Below, one piece after another: positions 56,095-64,000 of a stretch of 64,000 nucleotides of DNA; position 1 is the first letter of the stretch, and every line of letters starts with the position of its first letter. The stretch is from Bacteroidia bacterium (GTDB taxonomy: Bacteria; Bacteroidota; Bacteroidia; Cytophagales; Cyclobacteriaceae). The stretch lies in NCBI GenBank assembly GCA_030432655.1, contig JAUILA010000003.1, forward strand, positions 62,001-126,000, read 5' to 3'. The translations under genes and the position numbers were made by a program. Below the pieces are notes generated by a model. The model saw only the letters and a list, made by a program, of their open reading frames with translations. It searched no databases and had not been told where the DNA came from.

Positions 56095-57186
56095 TCAGAC
56101 TTTCACAAAGGTCTTGTTACGGTACATATACCATAATATCAGATATAGAATGAGAAATCCGCCGGCAACCCGAAAAACTCCGTAGGCCGGACCCAGGTAG
56201 TTTTCAAACCCGAACAGGAAAAAATCGGCTACCTCGGGGAAGCGGATCACGTGCGAAATCACATAAGCTGTAATGGCGTTCATGCCGATGACTTTCAACG
56301 GAAAGCTCCATTTACGATAGCCCTTCACATCAACTATCCAGTAAAATAAGGCAAGCAGCAGGTAACAGACACCTGAAGAGGCAAGAACAAAAGTAGAAGT
56401 CCAGATTTTCTTAATGACGGGATGCCATATTCCCAGGATCAATCCGGTAAACAGGCACGCAATCCCTGCCAACAACAGATTCCCAAGGATCATCTTATCA
56501 GACTTTCCGGATTTGATCCATTCTCCTGCAAACATGCCTGACAACGTGGTGGCAACAAATCCGAAACTACTCAGGATCCAGGTGTACTGGGTTTGGTCGT
56601 CAAAGCGCCCGAAGATCAACCGATCCACATACAGGGCAATATTTGAATCAGGAAGCAACAGGCTTTTCCCTGTTCCGGGTACCGGTACCACCGTGAGAAT
56701 GAGGGTGAAAACTACCAGGCAACTCCCGAATACGGCGTATTGTGCCCGTTTACTCAGGTGAAGATAACACAGGCTGCTCACCAGGTACCCGACAGCAATC
56801 GCCTGCAGTGTATTGCTGAATATGCGGAAGCGACTGATGTCAAGCTCCAGGAGATTTCCCTGGACAATCCATCCGAGTACAAATAAAATAAGAAACCGCC
56901 GGATCAGCTTTGTATGAATCTTTTTCATTGAATTTTCCTGTCGCATCCGGCGGGAAAGTGAAAACGGGATCACAGCGCCCACAGTAAAAAGAAACAGGGG
57001 CATGATGATATCATACAGGGTATTGCCTGTCCAGGCCGAATGCTCGAACTGATTTGCCAGGCCGGAGGTCAGCTGATTCGGATAGCCCTCATACAAGGAC
57101 CAGAAGAACTGATCGAGGAGAATGATCCCTAGCATATCGAGACCGCGGACCACATCAATGGATTCTACACGTTGCTTTGTGTTCAT
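56095..57186 (-). CDS. DUF5009 / HGSNAT-like membrane acyltransferase
   Basis: 363 residues and about ten helices. Motifs: VESIDVVRGLDMLGIILLDQ at the N-terminus, YDIIMPLFLFTVGAVIPFSL, and the later WSFPLKVIGMNAITAYVISHV. This is the heparan-alpha-glucosaminide acetyltransferase-like group in Bacteroidota, where members sit beside glycan-degrading genes. The active His/Asp set cannot be confirmed by eye. Convergent with DUF2264, which fits a sugar-processing pair, though they are on opposite strands. Confidence 0.8.
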   Translation of the reverse strand: MNTKQRVESIDVVRGLDMLGIILLDQFFWSLYEGYPNQLTSGLANQFEHSAWTGNTLYDIIMPLFLFTVGAVIPFSLSRRMRQENSMKKIHTKLIRRFLILFVLGWIVQGNLLELDISRFRIFSNTLQAIAVGYLVSSLCYLHLSKRAQYAVFGSCLVVFTLILTVVPVPGTGKSLLLPDSNIALYVDRLIFGRFDDQTQYTWILSSFGFVATTLSGMFAGEWIKSGKSDKMILGNLLLAGIACLFTGLILGIWHPVIKKIWTSTFVLASSGVCYLLLALFYWIVDVKGYRKWSFPLKVIGMNAITAYVISHVIRFPEVADFFLFGFENYLGPAYGVFRVAGGFLILYLILWYMYRNKTFVKV

Positions 57187-57428
57187 CAGCAGGAGTTGAT
57201 ATGATCAAGATATTGAATTTTATGAGTTGCGGAACATTTAAGGAATATTACTTTAACTGTCAATTGAAATTCAATTCGATATAAGCATGTATATATTATT
57301 GAAGAATATATTGTATATTAATATTTTTTCCAGTCTGAATAGTTATTTTCGAATACATTTAGTATTATGACAGGACATATCTTTTTTCTTTCTTTGAAGA
57401 ACTCATTTTTACTTTAGTTGTTAGTGAC

Positions 57429-57842
57429 ATGTCTGACCGTTCCATTCTGCTGATAGACGATGATGAAGATGATCGTGAATTTTTCCTTGAGGCAATAGAG
57501 GAATACAATCCGGAGATCAGGTGTATTGAGGCCCGAAACGGACAGGAAGGGCTGGATTTTCTGAATGCTGAAAAAATCCGTCCGGATATTATATTTCTGG
57601 ACCTTAACATGCCATTGATGAACGGACGTCAGTTCCTGTTAGAAATAAAGAAAATTGATCATTTAAAGCATATTCCGATCGTCATCCTCACTACAAGTTC
57701 CGATAATAAAACCATTCAGGATTGCCTCGCCATCGGGGCCAGCTATTTTATTACAAAACCTGATAAATTTTCGCTTTGGGTGACCACGATCTCCGATTAC
57801 CTGAATAATCACTCATTTGGTAAATCCCCGGAGTTGAAATGA
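57429..57842 (+). CDS. Single-domain response regulator
   Basis: 137 residues, one receiver domain only. Acidic pocket IDDDEDDREFFLEA (residues 8-21), phospho-acceptor Asp in IIFLDLNMPLMNG (about residue 56), Thr in VILTTSSD, Lys in YFITKPDKF. No DNA-binding domain. Its stop overlaps the kinase start by 4 bases. The 242-base gap upstream (57187-57428) is AT-rich and holds the promoter; no clear consensus was found. Confidence 0.92.
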   Translation: MSDRSILLIDDDEDDREFFLEAIEEYNPEIRCIEARNGQEGLDFLNAEKIRPDIIFLDLNMPLMNGRQFLLEIKKIDHLKHIPIVILTTSSDNKTIQDCLAIGASYFITKPDKFSLWVTTISDYLNNHSFGKSPELK

Positions 57843-60301
57843 GCATTGAATTTGAAGCAACAAAACAACCGTATCCATTCCTGGAAGGCGGAGGGGAAAT
57901 GGGCGCACTTATACGGGAGTATGACTGGAGTCAAACTGCGATCGGACCGGTTGCAGAATGGCCAGCCGCACTGCGCACCATGGTCGGGGTAATTCTCCAT
58001 TCCAAATTTCCCATGTTTCTCTGGTGGGGCGATGAACTTATCCAATTATATAACGATGCCTACCGACCCAGTCTGGGTAAAGATGCCAAGCATCCGAAAG
58101 CATTGGGACAGCGGGCAGAAGATTGCTGGCCGGAGATTTGGGATGACATTTACCCGTTGATCAACCAGGTTAAAACCACGAATCAATCGTTTTTTATTGA
58201 AAATCAGCTGTTGCCAATATACAGGAATGGCCATATGGAAGACGTTTACTGGACTTATTCCTATAGCTCAGTAATAGGAGAATCCGGAAAAATTGAGGGG
58301 GTTCTTGTGGTTTGTAATGAAACCACGGAACATGTCCAGGCTATCCGGCGCATGGAATCTTTGAAGAACAAGCATGCCACGGAAGAATCCAACCTGCGGA
58401 ATATTATTCACCAGGCACCGGTTGCCATGTGTATTTTTCGGGGCGAAGATTTCGAAGTGGAGATAACCAATGATAAAATGCTTGAGCTTTGGGGAACTGA
58501 ACGCGACCTCGTACTTAACAAGCCTATTTTCGAAGGATTGCCTGAAGCCAGGGACCAGGGTTTTGAAAAAATTCTCCGGGATGTATACAACACGGGTGAA
58601 ACATTTCAAGCATTCCGGCAGCCTGTTAATCTTCCCCGGCCCGGCGGCATCCAGACTATTTTCATCAACTACGTATACGAAGCATTAAAGGATGAGGAGG
58701 GCGAGATAAGCGGCATTATGGCAGTGGCCATCGATGTTACCGAAGCCGAAATTGCCAGAAAGAAACTGGAGGAGAATGAAACCCTGCTTCGTTCCGTAGT
58801 AGAAAGCGCCCCTTTTCCCATTGGCGTTTACACGGGAAGGGAAATGAGGATTAAGCTGCTCAACCAGGCAATCATTGATGTGTGGGACAAGGGCAGCGAC
58901 ATAGTCGGAAAACTTTATTCCGAGGTGCTGCCTGAACTGGAAAACCAGCAGATCTATCCTCAGCTGGAAGGTGTATATGATACCGGAAAACCGTTCCACG
59001 CCAGGAATCAGCGGGTAGATCTGGTGGTGGATGGTCGCCTTCAGACGTATTATTTCAATTACAGTTTCACCCCGCTTTTCGACCAGGAAGGTAATGTCTT
59101 TGGCGTCATGAATACAGCGGCAGACGTTACCGATCTCAATATAGCTAAGCAGAAGGTTGAACAAAGCGAACGGAACTTCCGCAATATGGTGAAACAGGCG
59201 CCGGTGGCAATGTGTATTATGATCGGCCCGGATCATATCGTAGACGTGGCCAATGATCAGTTTCTTACCATCTGGAATAAAACGGAAGAAGAAGTACTGA
59301 ATAAGCCCATTTTCCAGGAAATCCCGTCACTTCATTCCCAGGATCTGCAATCACTCCTTTCCCGCGTCTATGAGCAGGGAGAGTCCTACACGGCCAATGA
59401 AAGACCTGTCACCTATCTGAGACACGGTAAACCCGTCACGGGTTATCAAAATTTTGTATACGAGCCGTATAAAGACGCTCATGGAAATGTGCTGGGCATC
59501 CTGACCATTGCCACGGACGTGACCGAACAGGTAATCGCACGCCATAAAATTGAGGATATTGTGGCTGAACGCACCCTTGATTTACAGAAATCGAACGACG
59601 AGCTGACGCAGTTTGCCTATATCACCTCACACGACCTGCAAGAGCCTGCACGGAAAATCAAAACATTCAGTGAAATGCTGGAAAAGAGGCTGGGGAATGA
59701 AATTGATGATAAATCAGCGCTGTATGTTGATAAAATAAAAAATTCCTCCGAGCGGATGCTGACCCTGATCAGGGATGTTTTGGGGATATCCCAGCTCTCA
59801 GAGGAACGTAAGCAATTCTCCCGTGTTTCTCTGGAGAATATTCTTGATGAAACCCTCGGCGACTTTGAACTTATGATCGAGCAGCAGCAGGTAAATATCC
59901 GGCGTGATTCCCTCCCTGAAATTAGCGCTATACCCATCCAAATGCGGCAACTGTTCGGGAACCTGATTTCCAACGCGTTCAAATTCTCCAAAAAAGATGA
60001 AGCACTCGAACTACATATAACAAGCAGGGAATTAGAAAAAAATGTTCCATTGAAAACTGAACTCAAGCCCGGCCGTCAGTACGTACAGCTTAAGTTCAAG
60101 GACAATGGAATTGGCTTTAACCAGAACAATGCGGAACAGATTTTCAATATTTTTCAGCGGCTCCATGGGAAATCCGAATACCAGGGTACAGGGATCGGCC
60201 TGGCGATGTGCAAGAAAATTGTTGAGAACCACAGTGGATATATTTATGCAGAATCAAGCCCGGGTGAGGGAGCTGCATTTTATGTGATTCTTCCTGTCTG
60301 A
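57839..60301 (+). CDS. Cytosolic histidine kinase with four PAS domains
   Basis: 820 residues and no membrane helix. PAS-like units start near residues 25, 185, 315 and 447, the last three with similar openings (NLRNIIHQAPVAMCIF, LLRSVVESAPFPIGVY, NFRNMVKQAPVAMCIM), pointing to internal duplication. The dimerisation/phosphotransfer helix has FAYITSHDLQEPARKIKTF (His near residue 601) and the ATPase domain has QLFGNLISNAFKFS, FKDNGIGFNQNNAEQIF and GTGIGLAMCKKIVE. It pairs with the receiver protein encoded just before it. Ligand unknown; the architecture resembles bacteriophytochrome-like or O2/redox sensors but no cofactor motif is obvious. Confidence 0.92.
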   Translation: MSIEFEATKQPYPFLEGGGEMGALIREYDWSQTAIGPVAEWPAALRTMVGVILHSKFPMFLWWGDELIQLYNDAYRPSLGKDAKHPKALGQRAEDCWPEIWDDIYPLINQVKTTNQSFFIENQLLPIYRNGHMEDVYWTYSYSSVIGESGKIEGVLVVCNETTEHVQAIRRMESLKNKHATEESNLRNIIHQAPVAMCIFRGEDFEVEITNDKMLELWGTERDLVLNKPIFEGLPEARDQGFEKILRDVYNTGETFQAFRQPVNLPRPGGIQTIFINYVYEALKDEEGEISGIMAVAIDVTEAEIARKKLEENETLLRSVVESAPFPIGVYTGREMRIKLLNQAIIDVWDKGSDIVGKLYSEVLPELENQQIYPQLEGVYDTGKPFHARNQRVDLVVDGRLQTYYFNYSFTPLFDQEGNVFGVMNTAADVTDLNIAKQKVEQSERNFRNMVKQAPVAMCIMIGPDHIVDVANDQFLTIWNKTEEEVLNKPIFQEIPSLHSQDLQSLLSRVYEQGESYTANERPVTYLRHGKPVTGYQNFVYEPYKDAHGNVLGILTIATDVTEQVIARHKIEDIVAERTLDLQKSNDELTQFAYITSHDLQEPARKIKTFSEMLEKRLGNEIDDKSALYVDKIKNSSERMLTLIRDVLGISQLSEERKQFSRVSLENILDETLGDFELMIEQQQVNIRRDSLPEISAIPIQMRQLFGNLISNAFKFSKKDEALELHITSRELEKNVPLKTELKPGRQYVQLKFKDNGIGFNQNNAEQIFNIFQRLHGKSEYQGTGIGLAMCKKIVENHSGYIYAESSPGEGAAFYVILPV

Positions 60302-60448
60302 GTTGCTGCTGTTACGCAGAATGAAGAAGAGCTTTCTACAAAACGTGCCAAATCATCTGCACCGGACATTCGGAAAAATGCCCACAGGTCAATCCAACGG
60401 GCTGGTATGGTTTTTTCACACTTTACTTTAAAAAAAACATTGATTCTT

Positions 60449-60697
60449 ATGAGTAAAGACCACGGATCACAAATAAAAAATGACGAGCAATACGAAAAAT
60501 TGCGTGAAAAAGGAATGAGCAAGGAAAAGGCCGCGCGGATCGCCAACACGGAAAAAAGTGGTGAAAAGGGTGGAAAGGCAGAAAAATACGAAGAGCGAAC
60601 AAAAGAAGAGCTCTATGAAAAAGCCAGTGAAATTGGCATTGAGGGCAGGTCGGACATGTCTAAAGACGAATTGATCGAAGCTTTACGCAATCACTGA
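60449..60697 (+). CDS. Small charged protein with a Rho N-terminal/SAP-like motif
   Basis: 82 residues from the ATG at 60449 (MSKDHGSQIKND); the longer frame from 60407 is less likely. The first half is basic-acidic with KGMSKEKAARIANTEKSGEKGG, the second half has TKEELYEKASEIGIEGRSDMSKDELIEALRNH (read in pieces), a Rho-N/HeH-like helix-extended-helix. Such short proteins are common in plasmids and stress loci of several phyla; function unknown. It lies alone between the kinase and TetR genes. Confidence 0.75.
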   Translation: MSKDHGSQIKNDEQYEKLREKGMSKEKAARIANTEKSGEKGGKAEKYEERTKEELYEKASEIGIEGRSDMSKDELIEALRNH

Positions 60698-60756
60698 GCG
60701 GTAAATTAATTATTTTTTGGTGTTTCATCCCGCATCCATTTCTCTATTTTTAGCAC

Positions 60757-61338
60757 ATGGAAGAGAGGATAAGATCGCGCAAACAGCAAATTCTGCATGA
60801 GGCAGCCCGGCTGTTCCACAAAAACGGATACCGGGGCACTTCCCTTCAGCAAATTGCAGAGAAAGTTGGAATGGAAGGCCCCAGTCTGTACAACCATATC
60901 AGTTCGAAAAACGAACTCCTAACCATTCTCCTGATGAGCAATGCCCGTAAATTCGACGAAAGAATGAGGGATATATATGCTTCATCCCTGGATGCACTGA
61001 GCAAGCTGGAACATCTTATTTCACTGCATGTCGAACTCACCCTGGAAGATCCGGATGCCATGGCACTCATGCTTAATGAATGGACCCACCTTGATGAGGC
61101 AGATAAAACGGAATACCTGCAACTTCGCGATCGGTATGAAAAATCATTCCGCTCTATTCTCCAGGAAAGTATGGACAACGGTAAAATACATACAATGGAT
61201 ACCAATTTTCTGCTGTTTATGATTCTCTCCACTCTGCGGTCCCTGTACGCCTGGTGTGCCCGTTATCCCGAGTATAACCGGGTCGAACTGGAGAATTATC
61301 TGAAACGGGGTATAATGCAGGGAATACTGGCCGGTTAA
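60757..61338 (+). CDS. TetR-family regulator, probable control of the phenylacetate operon
   Basis: 193 residues. The N-terminal helix-turn-helix is EAARLFHKNGYRGTSLQQIAEKVGMEGPSLYNHISSKNELL (about 14-54, read in pieces). The C-terminal ligand domain has ALMLNEWTHLDEADKTEYLQLRDRYE, similar to TetR regulators (PaaR, FadR-like) that sense CoA thioesters. It lies 54 bases upstream of paaE in the same direction, with an inverted repeat in between. Naming it PaaR is inference from position. Confidence 0.82.
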   Translation: MEERIRSRKQQILHEAARLFHKNGYRGTSLQQIAEKVGMEGPSLYNHISSKNELLTILLMSNARKFDERMRDIYASSLDALSKLEHLISLHVELTLEDPDAMALMLNEWTHLDEADKTEYLQLRDRYEKSFRSILQESMDNGKIHTMDTNFLLFMILSTLRSLYAWCARYPEYNRVELENYLKRGIMQGILAG

Positions 61339-61352
61339 AAAAATTTTGAACT

Positions 61353-61374
61353 AAAACTAATAATCATTAGTTTT
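61353..61374 (+). promoter_or_regulatory. Perfect 9-bp inverted repeat in front of paaE
   Basis: AAAACTAAT-AATC-ATTAGTTTT, 22 bases, ending 18 bases before the paaE ATG. It is a good candidate operator for the TetR-type regulator encoded upstream. A weak terminator is less likely because the stem is all A/T except one pair per arm. Confidence 0.6.
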
Positions 61375-61392
61375 TTGCTATAATTGATTAGT

Positions 61393-62457
61393 ATGGCATT
61401 TCATCCGCTAAAAGTAAAAGCAGTAGAACATCCGACGGAAGACTGTGTGGAGGTGTGTTTTGAAGTTCCCGAAGAACTCAGGGAAGCGTATGCTTATCTT
61501 CCCGGCCAGCACCTGACCTTGCGTAAGGAAATAAATAAAGAGGACGTCCGGCGTTCTTATTCGATCTGTGCCTGTCCGCTTGACGGCGACCTGACCGTGG
61601 CCATCAAGAAAGTGGAGGGAGGTCGTTTTTCCACCTTTGCCAATGAGGAGCTTCGCGCAGGCGATACCCTGGAAGTGCTTCCGCCCAGCGGAAAATTCAG
61701 TACGCCACTGGATCCGGATAACGAGAAATCCTACGTAGCCTTTGCCGGAGGCAGTGGAATTACACCAATCATATCCATAATAGAAACGGCCCTGCGCACG
61801 GAGCCGAAAAGTAAGTTTACCCTTTTCTATACCAACCGCCGGTCCGGCTCGATCATTTTTCACGAGCGCCTGGAGGGACTTAAAAACACATATATGGGAC
61901 GTTTCAGCCTGTACCATATTCTCACAGAGGAAATGGCTGATCCGGAATTGTACCACGGGCGCATCGACCGGGAAAAACTGGAAATATTCGCCAGGCTGTT
62001 TTTTGATCCATCAGATGTGGACGAATTTTTCACCTGCGGGCCGGAACCTATGATGATCGCGATCCGGGATGCGCTGCTGGAAATGGGCGTATCCTCCAGC
62101 CGCATTCATATGGAACTCTTCACATCACCTCTCGGCAAACTGGGAACAGGTGATAAAAAAGAAAAGCCAGCTATCAAAGCGAAGAGTGAAGTGACCATCA
62201 CCATGGATGGCCATCAATTTACCTTTCCCTATGACTCATCCGATTCTATCCTTGAGGTGGCAATCGAGAATGGGGTGGACCTGCCATTTGCCTGTAAAGG
62301 CGGAGTATGCAGCACCTGTGTTTGTAAGTTGCAGGAAGGCGAAGTGGAAATGACGGTGAATTATGCCCTGGAGCCGGATGAACTGGCTAAAGGTATGATT
62401 TTAAGTTGTCAGTCACACCCGAAAACAGACAAGGTGAAATTGACGTTTGATATATAG
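61393..62457 (+). CDS. paaE: Phenylacetyl-CoA epoxidase reductase PaaE
   Basis: 354 residues from the ATG at 61393 (a TTG nine bases earlier is also in frame). N-terminal FAD/NAD(P)H module: RRSYSICACPLDG (about 50-62), FAGGSGITPIISIIETAL, FFTCGPEPMMIAIRDAL. C-terminal plant-type ferredoxin: FACKGGVCSTCVCKLQEG with the last Cys in LSCQSHP. It passes electrons from NADPH to the PaaA diiron centre. First gene of the paaE-A-B-C unit, order known from Bacteroidota. Confidence 0.93.
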   Translation: MAFHPLKVKAVEHPTEDCVEVCFEVPEELREAYAYLPGQHLTLRKEINKEDVRRSYSICACPLDGDLTVAIKKVEGGRFSTFANEELRAGDTLEVLPPSGKFSTPLDPDNEKSYVAFAGGSGITPIISIIETALRTEPKSKFTLFYTNRRSGSIIFHERLEGLKNTYMGRFSLYHILTEEMADPELYHGRIDREKLEIFARLFFDPSDVDEFFTCGPEPMMIAIRDALLEMGVSSSRIHMELFTSPLGKLGTGDKKEKPAIKAKSEVTITMDGHQFTFPYDSSDSILEVAIENGVDLPFACKGGVCSTCVCKLQEGEVEMTVNYALEPDELAKGMILSCQSHPKTDKVKLTFDI

Positions 62458-62474
62458 AGCCTGAATAAAAAATT

Positions 62475-63413
62475 ATGAATACTGAATCACTTGAAAAGCA
62501 CTTTAATGATAAGATCGAAGAGGATATCCGGATAGAGCCCAAGGACTGGATGCCGGAGAAATACCGGAAGACACTGATCCGTCAGATTTCGCAACATGCC
62601 CATTCGGAAATTGTCGGAATGCTGCCGGAAGCCAACTGGATCACCCGGGCTCCCACGCTCAGACGTAAAGCGGCGGCCCTGGCGAAGGTTCAGGACGAAG
62701 CGGGGCACGGTCTTTACCTGTACAGTGCCTGCGAAACACTGGGGGTGGAGCGGGACGACCTGCTTGCCGACCTTCACAGCGGAAAGGCCAAGTATTCAAG
62801 CATTTTTAATTATCCTACGCTGACCTGGGCCGATATGGGTGCCATCGGGTGGCTCGTCGACGGGGCTGCCATCATGAACCAGGTGCCGCTTTGCCGCGCT
62901 TCATACGGTCCGTATGCCCGCGCTATGGTCCGCATCTGCAAGGAAGAATCCTTTCATCAGCGACAAGGGTATGAAATTATGCTCACCCTGTGCAAGGGAT
63001 CAGAGGAGCAGAAAAACATGGCACAGGATGCACTTAACCGTTGGTGGTGGCCATCCCTGATGATGTTCGGTCCGACCGATAAAGATTCCAAACATACCGC
63101 CGATTCCATGCGCTGGGGTATCAAACGATTTACCAATGACGAACTTCGTCAGAAATTTGTCGATGTCACCGTCCCCCAGGCAGATATACTCGGGCTTACT
63201 GTTCCGGATAAAGACCTGAAATGGAATGAAGAAAGCGGTCATTACGATTTCGGAGAGATCAACTGGGAAGAATTTTATAATGTTATCAGCGGAAACGGTC
63301 CTTGTAACCGTGAACGGCTGGAAGCCCGCCGGAATGCCCATGATAAAGGCGAATGGGTTCGTGAAGCTGCGCAGGCGTACGCTGAGAAAAAATCAAGAAA
63401 TAAAGCTGCATAA
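62475..63413 (+). CDS. paaA: Phenylacetyl-CoA epoxidase catalytic subunit PaaA
   Basis: 312 residues. Diiron ligands are in [17 protein letters not shown] and in [17 protein letters not shown] (ExxH pairs), with [14 protein letters not shown] upstream. It inserts one O atom from O2 into the ring of phenylacetyl-CoA to give the 1,2-epoxide. Lies 17 bases after paaE. Confidence 0.97.
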   Translation: MNTESLEKHFNDKIEEDIRIEPKDWMPEKYRKTLIRQISQHAHSEIVGMLPEANWITRAPTLRRKAAALAKVQDEAGHGLYLYSACETLGVERDDLLADLHSGKAKYSSIFNYPTLTWADMGAIGWLVDGAAIMNQVPLCRASYGPYARAMVRICKEESFHQRQGYEIMLTLCKGSEEQKNMAQDALNRWWWPSLMMFGPTDKDSKHTADSMRWGIKRFTNDELRQKFVDVTVPQADILGLTVPDKDLKWNEESGHYDFGEINWEEFYNVISGNGPCNRERLEARRNAHDKGEWVREAAQAYAEKKSRNKAA

Positions 63414-63422
63414 ATCATAATC

Positions 63423-63716
63423 ATGAAATCTATGAGCAAGAACTGGCCACTTTGGGAAATATTTATCCGGAGCAAAGCCGGACTGAACCACAAACATGTT
63501 GGCAGTCTTCACGCGGCGGACGCCGCTATGGCGATTCAGAATGCCCGGGATGTATATACACGGCGCAATGAAGGTGTCAGTATCTGGGTTGTTGAGTCCT
63601 CACATATCACCGCGTCAGATCCTGACGATTCGGATCCGCTCTATGAACCTGCAAAAGACAAAGTCTACAGGCATCCTACATTTTATGACCTGCCGGACGA
63701 GTTAAAACACATGTAA
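63423..63716 (+). CDS. paaB: Phenylacetyl-CoA epoxidase subunit PaaB
   Basis: 97 residues, with WPLWEIFIRSKAGLNHKHVGSLHAADA at the N-terminus and the family signature NARDVYTRRNEGVSIWVVES. It bridges PaaAC units. Starts 9 bases after paaA. Confidence 0.95.
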   Translation: MKSMSKNWPLWEIFIRSKAGLNHKHVGSLHAADAAMAIQNARDVYTRRNEGVSIWVVESSHITASDPDDSDPLYEPAKDKVYRHPTFYDLPDELKHM

Positions 63717-63722
63717 TCCATT

Positions 63723-64000
63723 ATGGACACTAATAAATTCAATTATATTCTCCAGCAAGCCGACAATTGCCTTATCCTGGGACAACGACTGGGAGAATGG
63801 TGCGGTCACGGCCCCATCCTCGAACAGGATATTGCAATGACAAACATATCGTTGGACCTGATTGGTCAGGCACGCCTGTTCTACCAGTACGCCGCCGAAC
63901 TGCAGGACGAAGGGAAAACGGAGGATGACCTTGCCTACCTGCGTGATGCGTGGGATTTCAGGAATGTCAAACTGGTGGAGCAACCCAACGGTGATTTTGC
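63723..64000 (+). CDS. paaC: Phenylacetyl-CoA epoxidase structural subunit PaaC (cut by the window end)
   Basis: 92 codons of the 5' end from the ATG at 63723. The product starts MDTNKFNYILQQADNCLILG and continues GQRLGEWCGHGPILEQDIA, LDLIGQARLFYQYAAEL and DDLAYLRDAWDFRN, all PaaC signatures. PaaC is the non-catalytic partner of PaaA. It begins 6 bases after paaB. Confidence 0.95.
   Translation, partial: MDTNKFNYILQQADNCLILGQRLGEWCGHGPILEQDIAMTNISLDLIGQARLFYQYAAELQDEGKTEDDLAYLRDAWDFRNVKLVEQPNGDF

Noticed and set aside
58380-59560. Repeated PAS openings in the kinase as a sign of a recent tandem repeat or assembly error
   Set aside because: The units are similar but clearly diverged in sequence, as expected for old domain duplication.
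1-64000. GGAGAAT as a KOPS-like FtsK guide sequence
   Set aside because: KOPS should point one way along a replichore; here the two orientations are about equal.

Overview
The window (about 48-50% GC by eye) comes from a Bacteroidota chromosome. The case rests on gene content and on gene pairs that I know from that phylum: ftsK next to lolA, rpoN next to asnS, xerD divergent from aroQ, a DUF2851 protein, a GIN-domain (DUF2807) protein, a PafA-type phosphatase with a Thr nucleophile, and a type IX secretion (T9SS) C-terminal sorting domain. The organism looks like a respiring, probably marine or halotolerant heterotroph: it has NuoA-D, an NhaC antiporter, an O2-dependent phenylacetate epoxidase and ferrous iron uptake. 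I cannot place it below phylum level.

Layout. 1-8.7 kb (minus strand): a truncated polytopic membrane protein, DUF2851, pyrF, lolA, ftsK, pyrD, xerD. 8.7-11.3 kb (plus): aroQ, a class V aminotransferase, marC, rnhA. 11.3-14.2 kb (minus): a PaaG-like enoyl-CoA hydratase, a PAP2-like membrane protein, rpoN. asnS (plus) converges on a tiny T9SS sorting-domain protein. 16.3-23.2 kb (minus): nnrE-nnrD fusion, nuoD-C-B-A, a GT2 glycosyltransferase, a GNAT-like protein, an Mpo1-like protein, a DUF4442 protein. 23.3-26.5 kb (plus): FAD oxidoreductase, nhaC, a DEDDy exonuclease.

26.5-38.8 kb is the most interesting block. It is a continuous minus-strand array that reads, in transcription order, HEPN protein, a 1643-residue pyruvate:ferredoxin oxidoreductase with a fused C-terminal ferredoxin, RnfC, RnfD, RnfG, RnfE, RnfA, a small NqrM-like cysteine protein, a plant-type ferredoxin-NAD(P) reductase, RnfB and a YigZ protein. 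The set suggests that low-potential electrons from 2-oxoacid oxidation can go either to an ion-pumping Rnf complex (making NADH) or to the soluble reductase. The normally leading rnfB sits last, and a putative maturation factor lies inside the operon.

38.9-46.2 kb: EamA transporter, GIN protein, MFS transporter, PafA-like phosphatase and a large WG-repeat protein. 46.3-48.7 kb: two small proteins, an amidase, the decayed tail of a FtsX-like permease, and a tRNA-Pro with the unusual anticodon AGG. 48.7-52.1 kb is an iron operon: a membrane-anchored DtxR-FeoA fusion and FeoB split into two genes, preceded by a palindrome over the promoter. 52.2-57.2 kb: a GMC oxidoreductase pair, DUF2264 and DUF5009 proteins. 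57.4-60.3 kb: a response regulator and a four-PAS histidine kinase. 60.4-64 kb: a small Rho-N-like protein, then a TetR regulator and the start of the phenylacetate operon paaE-A-B-C, with a perfect 9-bp inverted repeat in front of paaE; paaC runs off the window.

Across the whole window the heptamer GGAGAAT is strikingly over-represented on both strands, at roughly one per kb. No insertion sequence, CRISPR array or rRNA was seen.
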